Shown here: in pieces, positions 8,497-17,540 of the stretch
Numbering within the stretch: the stretch's first letter is position 1
How the letters are laid out: the number at the start of each line of letters is the position of its first letter
Assembly (NCBI RefSeq): GCF_900109885.1
Contig: NZ_FOBS01000007.1
Span: 1-64,000 of the forward strand
Length of the DNA stretch: 64,000 nt
Origin: Syntrophus gentianae
GTDB taxonomy: Bacteria > Desulfobacterota > Syntrophia > Syntrophales > Syntrophaceae
Direction: 5' to 3'
Position numbers and translations under genes: made by a program
The notes under the pieces: model-generated
The model's database searches: none
Told to the model about the DNA's origin: nothing
Seen by the model: the letters and a program-made list of their open reading frames with translations, nothing else

Positions 8497-9867
8497 TCAT
8501 TTCCCGATGCAGAAGGATGAGAAGATGCGATCCAGGATCTCTTCCGTGGCCGTTTCCCCTCCGATTTCTCCAAGCGCTTCCAGGGCTTCCCGCACATCCA
8601 GTGCAGCAAACTCAGGAGATAAACCGTCCTCGAGGCTGTTTCGCGCCTGGGCAACAAATTTCAACGTTTTCTCCAGAGCCATTTTCTGCCGCAGGCTGGA
8701 AATCACAATTTCCCCATCCTGAATTCCCGCCCTGTCCATGACCAGACGGCGGATCTTCTCTTTCAAAGCCGGGATGCCCTCTCCGAATTTCGCGGAGATC
8801 CAGAGCGGAGACGTTCCGGGAAAACAGGCTGTGATTTCTTCTTCTCCCAAGCGGTGATCCAGATCGGTTTTGTTGATGACGGGCAGTACGTTATAATCCG
8901 CGAGCCGTTTCAGGAGATCCCGATCTTCCTCCGTCAGAGAGCTGCTCCCGTCAAAGAGAAGGATCACGCCATCGGCGGCGGCCAGTTTTTCCCAGACCAT
9001 CCGGATCCCTTCCTGTTCAATCCTGTCTTCCGGAGGACGGATGCCGGCGGTGTCAATCAGCCGGATGGACAGCCCCTGGATGTTGATTGCCTCTTCTATG
9101 AAATCGCGGGTCGTCCCCGGTATCGGCGTGACAATCGCCCGCTTTTCTCCCAGAAGACAATTCAGAAGACTTGATTTTCCCGTATTCGGTTTACCGGCAA
9201 TCACCACGGCAGCGCCATGGCGGTCTATTTTCCCCTGATCATAGGTCCGAAGCAGGATCTCGATGTGTTCGGAAAGGGACTGGAGTTTTGCCGGCGTTTC
9301 AGCAGCAGGGGATTCCACATCCTCCGAAAATTCGATCTCCGTCTCCAGCAGGGCCAGAATATCGATCAGCATTTTCCGCAGGACATCGATCTTTTGTTTC
9401 AACTTGCCTTTAAGGTGCGCCACGGCGGTTTCGAGCCCCCGCGAGGTGCGGGCCGAAATCACGTCGCCGATCGCTTCCGCCTGGGTCAGGTCGATCCGGT
9501 CATGAAGAAAGGCCCGCCGGGTGAATTCCCCCGGTTCGGCAAGGCGGGCGCCGGCCTCAAGGACCGCCGAAAGGACGGCTTCAAGAATCAGGATGCCGCC
9601 ATGGCAGAAAATTTCCAGGGTATCCTCGCCTGTGAAGGAGGAGGGGGCTTTCATCAGACTGACCAGGACTTCATCGAGAACCTGTCCGGTCGTCGGAGCG
9701 ATCAGGTCTCCATGATAAAGTCGGCGGGGTTGATAACGGGATATTCGATGAGAGGATTGAAAGAGGCGAAAAAGGATGCTTTCCGACTTCGGCCCGCTGA
9801 TACGAACGATTCCTATACCGCCGACACCGGCGGGCGTAGCGATGGCGGCGATGGTGTCTTCCAGCAT
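8497..9867 (-). CDS. tRNA modification GTPase MnmE
   Basis: 456-residue MnmE, which with MnmG modifies the wobble uridine (xm5U34) of several tRNAs using a folate C1 unit. The N-terminal tetrahydrofolate-binding domain starts DTIAAIATPAGVGGIGIVRISG. The G domain shows GKPNTGKSSLLN (G1), PGTTRD (G2), DTAGIR (G3) and NKTD (G4). The C-terminus is the invariant CIGK, with the catalytic cysteine. It sits in the usual block mnmE-jag-yidC-yidD-rnpA-rpmH, all transcribed the same way, and is the promoter-distal gene. Confidence 0.97.
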   Translation of the reverse strand: MLEDTIAAIATPAGVGGIGIVRISGPKSESILFRLFQSSHRISRYQPRRLYHGDLIAPTTGQVLDEVLVSLMKAPSSFTGEDTLEIFCHGGILILEAVLSAVLEAGARLAEPGEFTRRAFLHDRIDLTQAEAIGDVISARTSRGLETAVAHLKGKLKQKIDVLRKMLIDILALLETEIEFSEDVESPAAETPAKLQSLSEHIEILLRTYDQGKIDRHGAAVVIAGKPNTGKSSLLNCLLGEKRAIVTPIPGTTRDFIEEAINIQGLSIRLIDTAGIRPPEDRIEQEGIRMVWEKLAAADGVILLFDGSSSLTEEDRDLLKRLADYNVLPVINKTDLDHRLGEEEITACFPGTSPLWISAKFGEGIPALKEKIRRLVMDRAGIQDGEIVISSLRQKMALEKTLKFVAQARNSLEDGLSPEFAALDVREALEALGEIGGETATEEILDRIFSSFCIGK

Positions 9868-9908
9868 GGCGATCTTTCAGACTTAAAAAGGGGTTCGTAC
9901 CTCTTTTT

Positions 9909-10736
9909 TTATGGCCGAGGTTCCCGGTTGGCGATCTTTGCCGGAAGAATCACAATTTTGCGGTATTCACCCTCACCTCTGCTCTTGGTCACGATGGTGT
10001 CGTCATTCTGAAGAGCCAGATGAATGATCCGGCGATCGTGGGCGTTCATGTGGCCAACGGTGACCGGTTTCCTTGTTTTTTTCACCTTTTCGGCAAATTC
10101 CCTGGCCAGGGAGTTCAAGGATTCCTCCCGCCGCTGCCGATAGGATTCGGTATCAACGATGATCAATTTGCGTTCATCATGGATTTTCGTGGCCGCCTTG
10201 TTGACAATATACTGGATGGCATCGAGATTCTGTCCCCGTTTGCCGATGAGCAACCCGCCGCCGTCGCCGTTGATGGTCAGAATGATCGTGTCCGGGGTTT
10301 CTTCAAGGCTGACGGTGAAATCAAGATGCATTCTCTGCAGGATGCCCTCCAGGAGGCTTTTTGCCCTCTGGGCCAGAGATGCGTTATCTCCCTGAACCTC
10401 AGGAACTGCCGGGGCTACAGGAACTGCCGCGACTTCCCGAACCGAGGGAGGCGGAACGAGCGGAGCGGGTGGAGCGGGCGGTTGAAGCTCTTCCCTGACC
10501 GGTGAGGGCCGGACGACCTCCTCTTTTTTTAAAAGTTCAAAGGGCGCTTCCAGGTCAAGGCCCAGAGACAATCGGCTGGCTTTGATCTTTGCCTTTTTGG
10601 ACCCCAGTCCCAGGAATCCTGCTGAACCTTCCGAAATAATTTCGATATTCAATTTTTCTCGGGAAACGTTGAATTCCGTGCAGGCCTTTTCTATTGCTTC
10701 ATCAATGGTTTTGGCTTCAATTTCAATGGTATCCAT
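9909..10736 (-). CDS. Jag/KhpB RNA-binding protein
   Basis: 275-residue protein with the Jag N-terminal domain (about 1-50, IEIEAKTIDEAIEKACTEF), a proline-rich linker (about 75-115), a KH domain with the loop IGKRGQNLDAIQYI (about 165-178), and a C-terminal R3H domain with RREESLNSLAREFAEKV and RRIIHLALQ. Jag binds RNA and in Gram-positives works with KhpA. Its conserved place beside yidC is the basis for the old name SpoIIIJ-associated. The start is at 10736, 20 bases after the yidC stop. Confidence 0.94.
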   Translation of the reverse strand: MDTIEIEAKTIDEAIEKACTEFNVSREKLNIEIISEGSAGFLGLGSKKAKIKASRLSLGLDLEAPFELLKKEEVVRPSPVREELQPPAPPAPLVPPPSVREVAAVPVAPAVPEVQGDNASLAQRAKSLLEGILQRMHLDFTVSLEETPDTIILTINGDGGGLLIGKRGQNLDAIQYIVNKAATKIHDERKLIIVDTESYRQRREESLNSLAREFAEKVKKTRKPVTVGHMNAHDRRIIHLALQNDDTIVTKSRGEGEYRKIVILPAKIANREPRP

Positions 10737-10756
10737 TTTTGCACCCTGAGTCGTAG

Positions 10757-12403
10757 TTATGCTCGTTTGTTGACGTAATACTGCTGTCCGATGCTGAGGA
10801 GATTGTTAAACAGCCAGTAGATGACCAGCCCGGAGGGAAAAGTGAGAAACATGAAGGTGAAGACGACGGGCATGAAGAGCATGATCTTCGCCTGGGTAGG
10901 GTCTCCGGACACGGGCGTCATTTTCTGCTGAATAAACATCGTCGCCCCCATGATCAGCGGCGTAATGTAATAGGGGTCTTTTTCAGACAGATCCTGAATC
11001 CACCAGAAAAAGGGAGAGTGGCGCAGTTCGATGGCATACAGAAGGGCCTTGTAGAGGCCGAAAAATACGGGGATCTGGATGATCATCGGCAGACACCCCC
11101 CCATGGGATTGACTTTATAGGCCTTGTAAAGCGCCATGGTTTCCTGGCTCAGTCTTGCTTTGTCGTCCTTGTATTTCTCTTTCAGCGCCTGCATCTTCGG
11201 CTGAAGTTTCTGCATTTCCTTCATGGATTTGTAACTCTTGTTTCCCAGAGGCCAGAAGAGGATCTTGATCAGGATCGTCAGGATAATAATGGCGATGCCA
11301 TAGTTCTGAACATAGGAGTAGAGGAACTTCAGGGACACGAGAAGCGGCATGGCCAGCCATTTCAGCCAGGAACCGAAATCGATGGCATTTTCCAGGCCTG
11401 CTCCGAGGCTCTTGAGAATATCGTAATCCTTTGGCCCCAGGAAGAGAGTGTAACTGAAGAAACCGGCCTGACCGGGAGGGATGATGTTCTTGGGGCCTTT
11501 CAGACCGGTGGAGACCATGTTCGTGGTGCCTTCCTTGGAAAGCAAAAGACTCGTTAAAGAGGGATTCTGGGGAATCATGGCGGCAAGAAAATATTTGCTC
11601 TCGAATCCGGCCCAGGTTACATCCGGTCCCAGGACTTTGGCAGTCTCCATCTTCTTGACGCTTTCCCGTTCAACATCTTTGGCAATATAGGATACCGGAC
11701 CGACATGACCGTAACTGTCTTCCTTGACGTTCGGATTGACGTACTGGTTCCAGAAGAGCACAATTTCCTGGCTCAGGGGGACGTCGGAGAGGTTATAGGC
11801 CCGGACTTCCATCTCGATGACGTATTTCTGGGGGTAAAAGGTGTAAATCTTTTCAATCTTGATTTTACCCGGCCAGGTTTGAACAAAGGTCAACCGGCGG
11901 GGTTCGGCGGTCGACTTCAGATCGAGGGCTGTCGCGTCGGCTTGATAAAGTGCGGCAGGGGAAACATCAATGCTGGAGGCCGGAAAGGAGAGACTCAATG
12001 GATAAGGCATGGTCTCCTTGACATCAACAAGCTCGACCGGCTTGGAATCAGCGGCGATGGTCTCCCGGTATTTCTTCAACGCAAAGGATTTCAGCGCGCC
12101 CCCCCGAGTGGTAAATACGGCGGAATACAAGGGGGTGTCGATGGAAATCTCCTGCTCCTTTACATTCGCGTCCTCTGCCTGGAGAGGCATGCCCCCCTGG
12201 CTGGCAACGGCGCCGACAGTCGGAGAGGGGCTGACGGACGTCGAGGGTGAAACGGTGGATTTCGGCTGAACAACGGTGGTTGTGCCTTTTCCCTGAGTAG
12301 CGGGTTGTGGTTTTGAGGGCTGCGCCGGTTTGTAGAAAAACAGCTGATAAACCAAAAGTACAGCCGAGGAAAGGACGATGGCCAGTATCGCCTTTTTGTC
12401 CAT
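10757..12403 (-). CDS. Membrane protein insertase YidC
   Basis: 548-residue YidC of the Gram-negative type. An N-terminal membrane segment (about 5-20) is followed by a Ser/Thr/Pro-rich linker, a large periplasmic beta domain (about 80-340), then the conserved insertase core with PLGNKSYKSMKEMQKLQP, the cytoplasmic helical hairpin, MGGCLPMIIQIPVFFGLYK and a last segment ending FPSGLVIYWLFNNLLSIGQQ. It inserts inner-membrane proteins alone or with Sec. The next gene upstream, yidD, is its usual companion. Confidence 0.97.
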   Translation of the reverse strand: MDKKAILAIVLSSAVLLVYQLFFYKPAQPSKPQPATQGKGTTTVVQPKSTVSPSTSVSPSPTVGAVASQGGMPLQAEDANVKEQEISIDTPLYSAVFTTRGGALKSFALKKYRETIAADSKPVELVDVKETMPYPLSLSFPASSIDVSPAALYQADATALDLKSTAEPRRLTFVQTWPGKIKIEKIYTFYPQKYVIEMEVRAYNLSDVPLSQEIVLFWNQYVNPNVKEDSYGHVGPVSYIAKDVERESVKKMETAKVLGPDVTWAGFESKYFLAAMIPQNPSLTSLLLSKEGTTNMVSTGLKGPKNIIPPGQAGFFSYTLFLGPKDYDILKSLGAGLENAIDFGSWLKWLAMPLLVSLKFLYSYVQNYGIAIIILTILIKILFWPLGNKSYKSMKEMQKLQPKMQALKEKYKDDKARLSQETMALYKAYKVNPMGGCLPMIIQIPVFFGLYKALLYAIELRHSPFFWWIQDLSEKDPYYITPLIMGATMFIQQKMTPVSGDPTQAKIMLFMPVVFTFMFLTFPSGLVIYWLFNNLLSIGQQYYVNKRA

Positions 12404-12458
12404 TAAGAACCTCCGTTTATTTCGTAGTTACGGTATGCCGGCATTTCCCCGCCATTAT

Positions 12459-12683
12459 CTAACGCACCGGATCGTAGCCGCCCGGATGGAATGGATGGCA
12501 TTTGAGCAGACGGAGCAATGCAAGCCGGGAACCTTTCAGAGGACCATGTTGCCGAAGCGCGATAACCGCATACTCGGAGCAGGAAGGATAAAAACGGCAA
12601 CAGGGGGCAAACAGGGGGGATATCAATATCTGATAAATGCGGATAAGGAAAATAAAGATCTTCGCAAAAAATTTCCTGGTCAT
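12459..12683 (-). CDS. Membrane protein insertion efficiency factor YidD
   Basis: 74-residue YidD. The family signature is plain: [26 protein letters not shown] with conserved cysteines, a [27 protein letters not shown] stretch, and a single N-terminal amphipathic/membrane helix. Its start overlaps the rnpA stop by four bases (ATGA type), so translation is probably coupled. Confidence 0.95.
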   Translation of the reverse strand: MTRKFFAKIFIFLIRIYQILISPLFAPCCRFYPSCSEYAVIALRQHGPLKGSRLALLRLLKCHPFHPGGYDPVR

Positions 12684-13042
12684 TCTTGAGGAATATTCTG
12701 AGGTTTTTTTGTCAGCAATACACCCAGCTCCCTGCAGACATCAGCATATTTCATTAACGATGTATTACCTTTGGCAATGATAACGATATCCTGAGAAGAT
12801 GCTTTAAACCTGTCTTTGTTCAGTCTGAAAAATTCTCGAATCAGCCGCTTGGTCCTGTTTCTCTTGACGGCATTCCCGATCTTTTTTGTTACAGCAACTC
12901 CAAGCCTTAAAACTCCCAGATCATTTTCGGCGACAACGACCGTGAAATGCCTTGAATAACTTCGCTTTCCACGCTGATAGATCTGCAGGTAACTTTTTCG
13001 CTTCCTGATCCGTTCATTCTTTTTCAGGGTCAGCTTTTTCAT
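12680..13042 (-). CDS. Ribonuclease P protein component
   Basis: 120-residue RnpA, the protein part of RNase P that matures tRNA 5' ends. It opens [18 protein letters not shown], has an [10 protein letters not shown] segment, and carries the RNR-type motif as [21 protein letters not shown] near the middle. I take the ATG at 13042; a TTG at 13060 would add six residues, and neither has a strong ribosome-binding site. It lies between rpmH and yidD in the classic order. Confidence 0.95.
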   Translation of the reverse strand: MKKLTLKKNERIRKRKSYLQIYQRGKRSYSRHFTVVVAENDLGVLRLGVAVTKKIGNAVKRNRTKRLIREFFRLNKDRFKASSQDIVIIAKGNTSLMKYADVCRELGVLLTKKPQNIPQE

Positions 13043-13103
13043 CTGCTGCAGACCAGGCAATAGTTCAGGGCGTTCGCAGGCAACCTCTCTCCTTCCGGGA
13101 GGA

Positions 13104-13241
13104 TCAAACCGTGAGACGCTTCCTGCCTTTGGCCCTTCTTCGGCTCAGTACCAGCCTGCCCCCTCTTGTGGACATCCTGGTGCGAAATCCATGGGTCCTT
13201 TTTCTCTTCAGATTGCTTTTGTTCCTTAAATTGATTTTCAT
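13104..13241 (-). CDS. 50S ribosomal protein L34
   Basis: 45-residue L34. The C-terminal KGRKRLTV and the central [15 protein letters not shown] are diagnostic. The ATG at 13241 gives [10 protein letters not shown] and a normal length, with GGGATGA just upstream; a longer frame reaching 13304 is spurious. It is the first gene of the block. In many bacteria dnaA lies on the other side of rpmH; here a TolC-like gene does. Confidence 0.96.
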   Translation of the reverse strand: MKINLRNKSNLKRKRTHGFRTRMSTRGGRLVLSRRRAKGRKRLTV

Positions 13242-13364
13242 AAATTCATCCCGTGAGCAAATTAGTAAGCCACTCCATAAATCATAGAGCCGTTTTGTTG
13301 TCAAGATTAAAATCCCGACGGCATCCGGCTGTTGATAAAAGAAGGGGCTTGTCTTTGTTCGAGG

Positions 13365-13409
13365 AACCGTTTATTCCATCGGAAAGAAGTTCCCGAGGAA
13401 TAAACGGTT
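13365..13409. repeat. Perfect inverted repeat upstream of rpmH
   Basis: AACCGTTTATTCC (13365-13377) and its exact complement GGAATAAACGGTT (13397-13409) are separated by 19 bases in the divergent region between rpmH and the TolC-like gene. There is no following T-run in either direction, so a regulatory or operator role is more likely than a terminator. This is sequence observation only. Confidence 0.6.
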
Positions 13410-13529
13410 GGAACATTCTGCCAGACATTGTAAAATGATGCAAAAAAGAATCATGACTTGCTGATGTTGAAAAGATCACGCTTATCTAAAGTAACTCCGA
13501 TGTCGGACATATTTCTCTGGGGGTAGAGC

Positions 13530-14897
13530 ATGATTGGACGGAAGCTGGAATTTTTAAAGATCCTGGGAGTTGCGCTGGTTGGGCTGCTGCTGGCCGGAAT
13601 GGCATGCCGGCCTGTTTTTGCAGGTGAACCCCAGGCAACGATCAGTTTGAAGGAGAGCATCGAGGAGGCCTTGAGGAAGAGCGCAACCCTTCACTCGGCG
13701 AAGGAGGGCGTCCAGGTTGCGGAAGCCCAGCGCAAGGAGGCCTTCACCGCTTTTCTGCCGAGGTTCAGTACCTCGTACAGTTACAAACGCCTGCATGAAA
13801 ACCCCGAATTCAACTCCTTTATCCCACTTCTTAACAACAGGCCTTTTACCGTTCAGTCCGGAACAAAGGACAATTATAACTGGGCCGTTGAAGTTCGCCA
13901 ACCGCTCTTTTCCGGCGGGGGGATTCTGGCCAACTATCAGGTCTATTCGGTCGGCCTGGAGGCGGTCCGCCAGGAGGAGCGGACAGCCGTTCTAGATCTG
14001 GTCCTGGAAGTCCAGACGGCCTACCTGAACATCGTCAAGGCGGAAAAGCTCCGGGAGGTTGCTGCGTCGTCCTTGGATCGCCTGACCGCTCACCGGGACA
14101 TGACCCGGCATTTCTACGAGGTGGGCGTGGTTCCCCGGAACGACCTCCTCTATGCCGAGGTGGAACTGGCCAACGGGCAGCAGGCGCTGCTCCGCGCGGA
14201 AAACGGAGTGGCGATGGCGAAGGCGAAATTCAACACGCTGCTGAGACGAACCATGGACACGCCGGTTTCCGTTGAGGACATTCTGGCCTATGCGCCTTAC
14301 AACAAAGCCTTTGACGACTGTCTGAAAACGGCTCTGGAGAAAAGAACGGAGATCAAAACGTATAATTTCAAGGTGGAGCAGGCCCAGAAATCCGTTCAAC
14401 TGGCCAGAAGCGAATATTACCCGGCGGTCAATCTCGTGGGCAATTATTCCCGGTTTGGCGACGATCCCGGGGTTTCTGGCAGCCCTTATCAGGATTCGGA
14501 AAGCTGGTACGTCATGGCCATGGCCAACTGGAACTTCTGGGAGTGGGGAAAAACAAAAAATCGCGTCGATGCCAGCCTCAGCAGAGAACGTCAGGCGAAT
14601 GACGCCCTGGTGAACGTTCGCGATTCCATTTCCCTGGAGCTGAAAAATGCCTGGCTGCTTCTGAAGGAAGCGGAAAAACAGATTGCCGTCAGCCGGACGG
14701 CCGTGGTGCAGGCTGAAGAAAATTATCGGATCAATACGGAACGATACCGGGAACAGGTTTCCACCGCCACCGATGTGATTGACGCCCAGACATTGCTGAC
14801 AAAGGCGAATTCGGACCACACCCAGGCCCTGAGCGATTATCAGATTTCCCTGGCCCGTCTGAAGCGGGCAATGGGCCTGGAGTATGATCAGGACTGA
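13530..14897 (+). CDS. TolC-family outer-membrane channel protein
   Basis: 455-residue outer-membrane efflux protein. A signal peptide (VALVGLLLAGMACRPVFAG) is cleaved near residue 35. Two repeats of long coiled-coil helices and short strands follow, as in TolC/CusC. The second half is marked by QAQKSVQLARSEYYPAVNLVGNY, then VRDSISLELKNAWLLLKEAEKQI, and it ends LARLKRAMGLEYDQD. No MFP or RND pump gene is nearby. The next gene, a P-type ATPase, begins nine bases after the stop, implying co-transcription. Confidence 0.92.
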   Translation: MIGRKLEFLKILGVALVGLLLAGMACRPVFAGEPQATISLKESIEEALRKSATLHSAKEGVQVAEAQRKEAFTAFLPRFSTSYSYKRLHENPEFNSFIPLLNNRPFTVQSGTKDNYNWAVEVRQPLFSGGGILANYQVYSVGLEAVRQEERTAVLDLVLEVQTAYLNIVKAEKLREVAASSLDRLTAHRDMTRHFYEVGVVPRNDLLYAEVELANGQQALLRAENGVAMAKAKFNTLLRRTMDTPVSVEDILAYAPYNKAFDDCLKTALEKRTEIKTYNFKVEQAQKSVQLARSEYYPAVNLVGNYSRFGDDPGVSGSPYQDSESWYVMAMANWNFWEWGKTKNRVDASLSRERQANDALVNVRDSISLELKNAWLLLKEAEKQIAVSRTAVVQAEENYRINTERYREQVSTATDVIDAQTLLTKANSDHTQALSDYQISLARLKRAMGLEYDQD

Positions 14898-14906
14898 GGA
14901 AAAACC

Positions 14907-17540
14907 ATGACCTGGCACCGGAAGGATACGAACCGGATTTTTTCGGACTTGAGGACGTCATCCGAGGGACTGTCCTCCGGCGAAGCCGCTGCGCGATTGA
15001 AGCAGTACGGTCCGAACGAGTTAATTGAAAAGAAGGGGAAATCGCCTTTCCGGATGTTCCTGGATCAGTTCCGGGACTTCATGATCCTGGTCCTGATTGC
15101 CGCCGCCGTTATTGCCGGCTTCATCGGAGATCTCTCCGATACGATTGCCATTGTTGTGATTGTGATCGTCAATGCAGTGATCGGCTTTGTTCAGGAATAC
15201 CGGGCGGAAAAGGCCATGGAGGCCCTGAAGAAGATGGCGGCGCCTACGGCGACCGTTCTTCGGGACGGTCAGCCGGGGACAGCACCCGCTTCCGAACTCG
15301 TACCCGGGGATCTGGTCGTTCTGGAGGCGGGGAGGATTGTGCCGGCCGATATGCGTCTCATCGAGACGGCGCATCTGAAAGTGGAGGAAGCCGCCCTCAC
15401 GGGAGAATCGGCGCCGGTGGAAAAATCCGCCGAGGTCTTGACGGAGGAAGAAGTCCCGCTGGGGGACAGGAAAAACATGGCCTATAAGGGCACCTTCGTG
15501 ACGTACGGCCGGGGGGCCGGGATTGTGGCGGAAACGGCGATGAACACGGAGTTCGGTAAGATTGCCGCCATGCTCCAGGCAGATGAGGAAGGAAAGACGC
15601 CTCTCCAGAAACGGCTGGAAACGTTCGGCCGGAAACTCGCCCTGTCCGTCCTTGTGATCTGCGTTGTGGTCCTGGGGATCGGCCTTTTGCGGGGCGAACA
15701 GCCGCTGTTGATGCTCCTGACCGCCATCTCCCTGGCTGTCGCCGCCATTCCTGAAGCCCTGCCCGCTGTCATCACGATTGCCCTCGCTCTCGGGGCGAAG
15801 AAGCTGATCAAACTGAAGGCCCTCATCCGGAAACTCCCCGCCGTAGAAACCCTGGGGTCGGTGACCTACATCTGCTCCGACAAGACCGGCACCCTGACCT
15901 TGAATCGGATGACGGTGGAAGAGCTGTTCTTCAACGGTCGCCGTATCGCGGCGGAAGACTTTGCCGCCGGGATAGAGGAAGAGGGCGCCGCTTCTGTCTT
16001 TCTGAGCGCCCTGGCCCTGAGCAACGACGCCCAGGCGGGGAATGGGGGGGAAGTCCTGGGCGATCCGACGGAGACCGCCTTGTATCGTGTTGCGGAAAAG
16101 TCTGGATACGATAAGGCGGACCTGGAAAAAACGCACCGCCGGGTGGCGGAGATACCCTTTGATTCTGAAAGAAAGTGCATGACAACCTTCCATGAATGGG
16201 AGGGCGGACTGGTGTCATTCACCAAGGGAGCCGTCGATGTCCTGGTGGAAAAATCCAGAGACATGATGATGCCTGAGAGTCCAATGCCCATCGATCTCGG
16301 GAGAATTAAAGGACTCAACGAATCGATGGCCGCCGGCGGTATGAGGGTGCTCTGCTTCGCCATGAGGAGATGGGATCGCCTTCCCGACGACATGTCTCCG
16401 GGAAATGTTGAAAAGGAAATGACGATGATCGGTCTGGTCGGCATGATCGATCCTCCCCGGGAAGAGGCGGGAGCGGCTGTTGCTCTGTGCCGGTCGGCCG
16501 GCATCAAGACGGTGATGATCACCGGGGATCACCCCGCCACGGCTCAGGCGATCGCCCGAAAACTCGGGATACTCGATGGTGACGGTCAGGCCGTGATGAC
16601 GGGAACGGAACTGGAAAAACTTTCCCTGGAGGAATTCGAGGAAAGGGTTGAGCATATCCGGGTCTATGCCCGGGTGGCTCCGGAACAGAAGCTCAAGATC
16701 GTCAAGGCGCTCCAGGACAGGGGGCAGTACGTTGCCATGACCGGCGACGGGGTGAACGACGCCCCGGCGTTGAAGCGGGCGGACATCGGCATTGCGATGG
16801 GAATCACCGGAACGGATGTTTCCAAGGAAGCGGCCTCCATGATCCTTCTCGATGACAATTTCGCCTCCATTGTAAACGCCGTTAAGGAAGGCCGGAAGAT
16901 CTATGACAACATTCGAAAATTCGTCAAATACCTTCTTACGACCAACTCCGGCGAGATCTGGACCCTTTTCCTCGCGCCGGTGGTGGGGCTGCCGATTCCC
17001 CTGCTGCCCATTCAGATTCTCTGGATCAATCTCGTCACCGACGGTCTTCCCGCCTTGGCGCTGTCCCTGGAACCGGCCGAGGGAGACGTCATGAATCGCC
17101 CCCCCCGGCATCCTCAGGAAAGCATCTTTGCCGGCGGCCTTGGCTTTCATGCCATCTGGGTCGGTCTTCTGATGGCGGGGATCGTTCTTTTTCTTTTATT
17201 CTGGTCGATCCGGACGGACAATCCCCATTGGCAGACCATGGTGTTCACATTTCTCTGTCTGACCCAGTTGGGCAATGTCCTGGCCATCCGGTCGGAAAGA
17301 GAGTCGCTCTTCAAAATCGGCCTCTTCTCCAACAGTTACCTCCTCGGCGCCGTCCTGCTCACCTTTCTCCTGCAGATGGCGACGGTCTATGTGCCCGTCT
17401 TGAATCCCGTCTTCAAGACGGTGCCTCTGACCCTGGAGGAAACGCTCTTTACGGTCAGCCTGTCGTCGATCGTATTTTTTGCCGTGGAGATTGAAAAACT
17501 GGTCAAGCGGCGGAAGGGTGAAGTCAGCGTCACAGCTTGA
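14907..17540 (+). CDS. Cation-transporting P-type ATPase, calcium type (P2A-like)
   Basis: 877-residue ion pump. The N-terminal cation ATPase domain begins near residue 10, with the actuator TGES loop in EAALTGESAPVEK. The phosphorylation motif CSDKTGTLT is near residue 328, FTKGAVD lies in the nucleotide domain, TGDGVNDAPALK is the hinge, and the C-terminal membrane domain follows. Ion-site residues match calcium pumps with one site: PEALPAV in M4, TTNSGEIW in M5 and NLVTDGLPALAL in M6. It would expel Ca (or Mn) from the cytoplasm. Pairing with a TolC-like gene is unusual for this pump class. Confidence 0.92.
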   Translation: MTWHRKDTNRIFSDLRTSSEGLSSGEAAARLKQYGPNELIEKKGKSPFRMFLDQFRDFMILVLIAAAVIAGFIGDLSDTIAIVVIVIVNAVIGFVQEYRAEKAMEALKKMAAPTATVLRDGQPGTAPASELVPGDLVVLEAGRIVPADMRLIETAHLKVEEAALTGESAPVEKSAEVLTEEEVPLGDRKNMAYKGTFVTYGRGAGIVAETAMNTEFGKIAAMLQADEEGKTPLQKRLETFGRKLALSVLVICVVVLGIGLLRGEQPLLMLLTAISLAVAAIPEALPAVITIALALGAKKLIKLKALIRKLPAVETLGSVTYICSDKTGTLTLNRMTVEELFFNGRRIAAEDFAAGIEEEGAASVFLSALALSNDAQAGNGGEVLGDPTETALYRVAEKSGYDKADLEKTHRRVAEIPFDSERKCMTTFHEWEGGLVSFTKGAVDVLVEKSRDMMMPESPMPIDLGRIKGLNESMAAGGMRVLCFAMRRWDRLPDDMSPGNVEKEMTMIGLVGMIDPPREEAGAAVALCRSAGIKTVMITGDHPATAQAIARKLGILDGDGQAVMTGTELEKLSLEEFEERVEHIRVYARVAPEQKLKIVKALQDRGQYVAMTGDGVNDAPALKRADIGIAMGITGTDVSKEAASMILLDDNFASIVNAVKEGRKIYDNIRKFVKYLLTTNSGEIWTLFLAPVVGLPIPLLPIQILWINLVTDGLPALALSLEPAEGDVMNRPPRHPQESIFAGGLGFHAIWVGLLMAGIVLFLLFWSIRTDNPHWQTMVFTFLCLTQLGNVLAIRSERESLFKIGLFSNSYLLGAVLLTFLLQMATVYVPVLNPVFKTVPLTLEETLFTVSLSSIVFFAVEIEKLVKRRKGEVSVTA

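Noticed and set aside
13330-13338. Replication origin near rpmH
   Set aside because: Only one DnaA-box-like nonamer and no AT-rich unwinding repeats; dnaA is absent. Not enough to call oriC.
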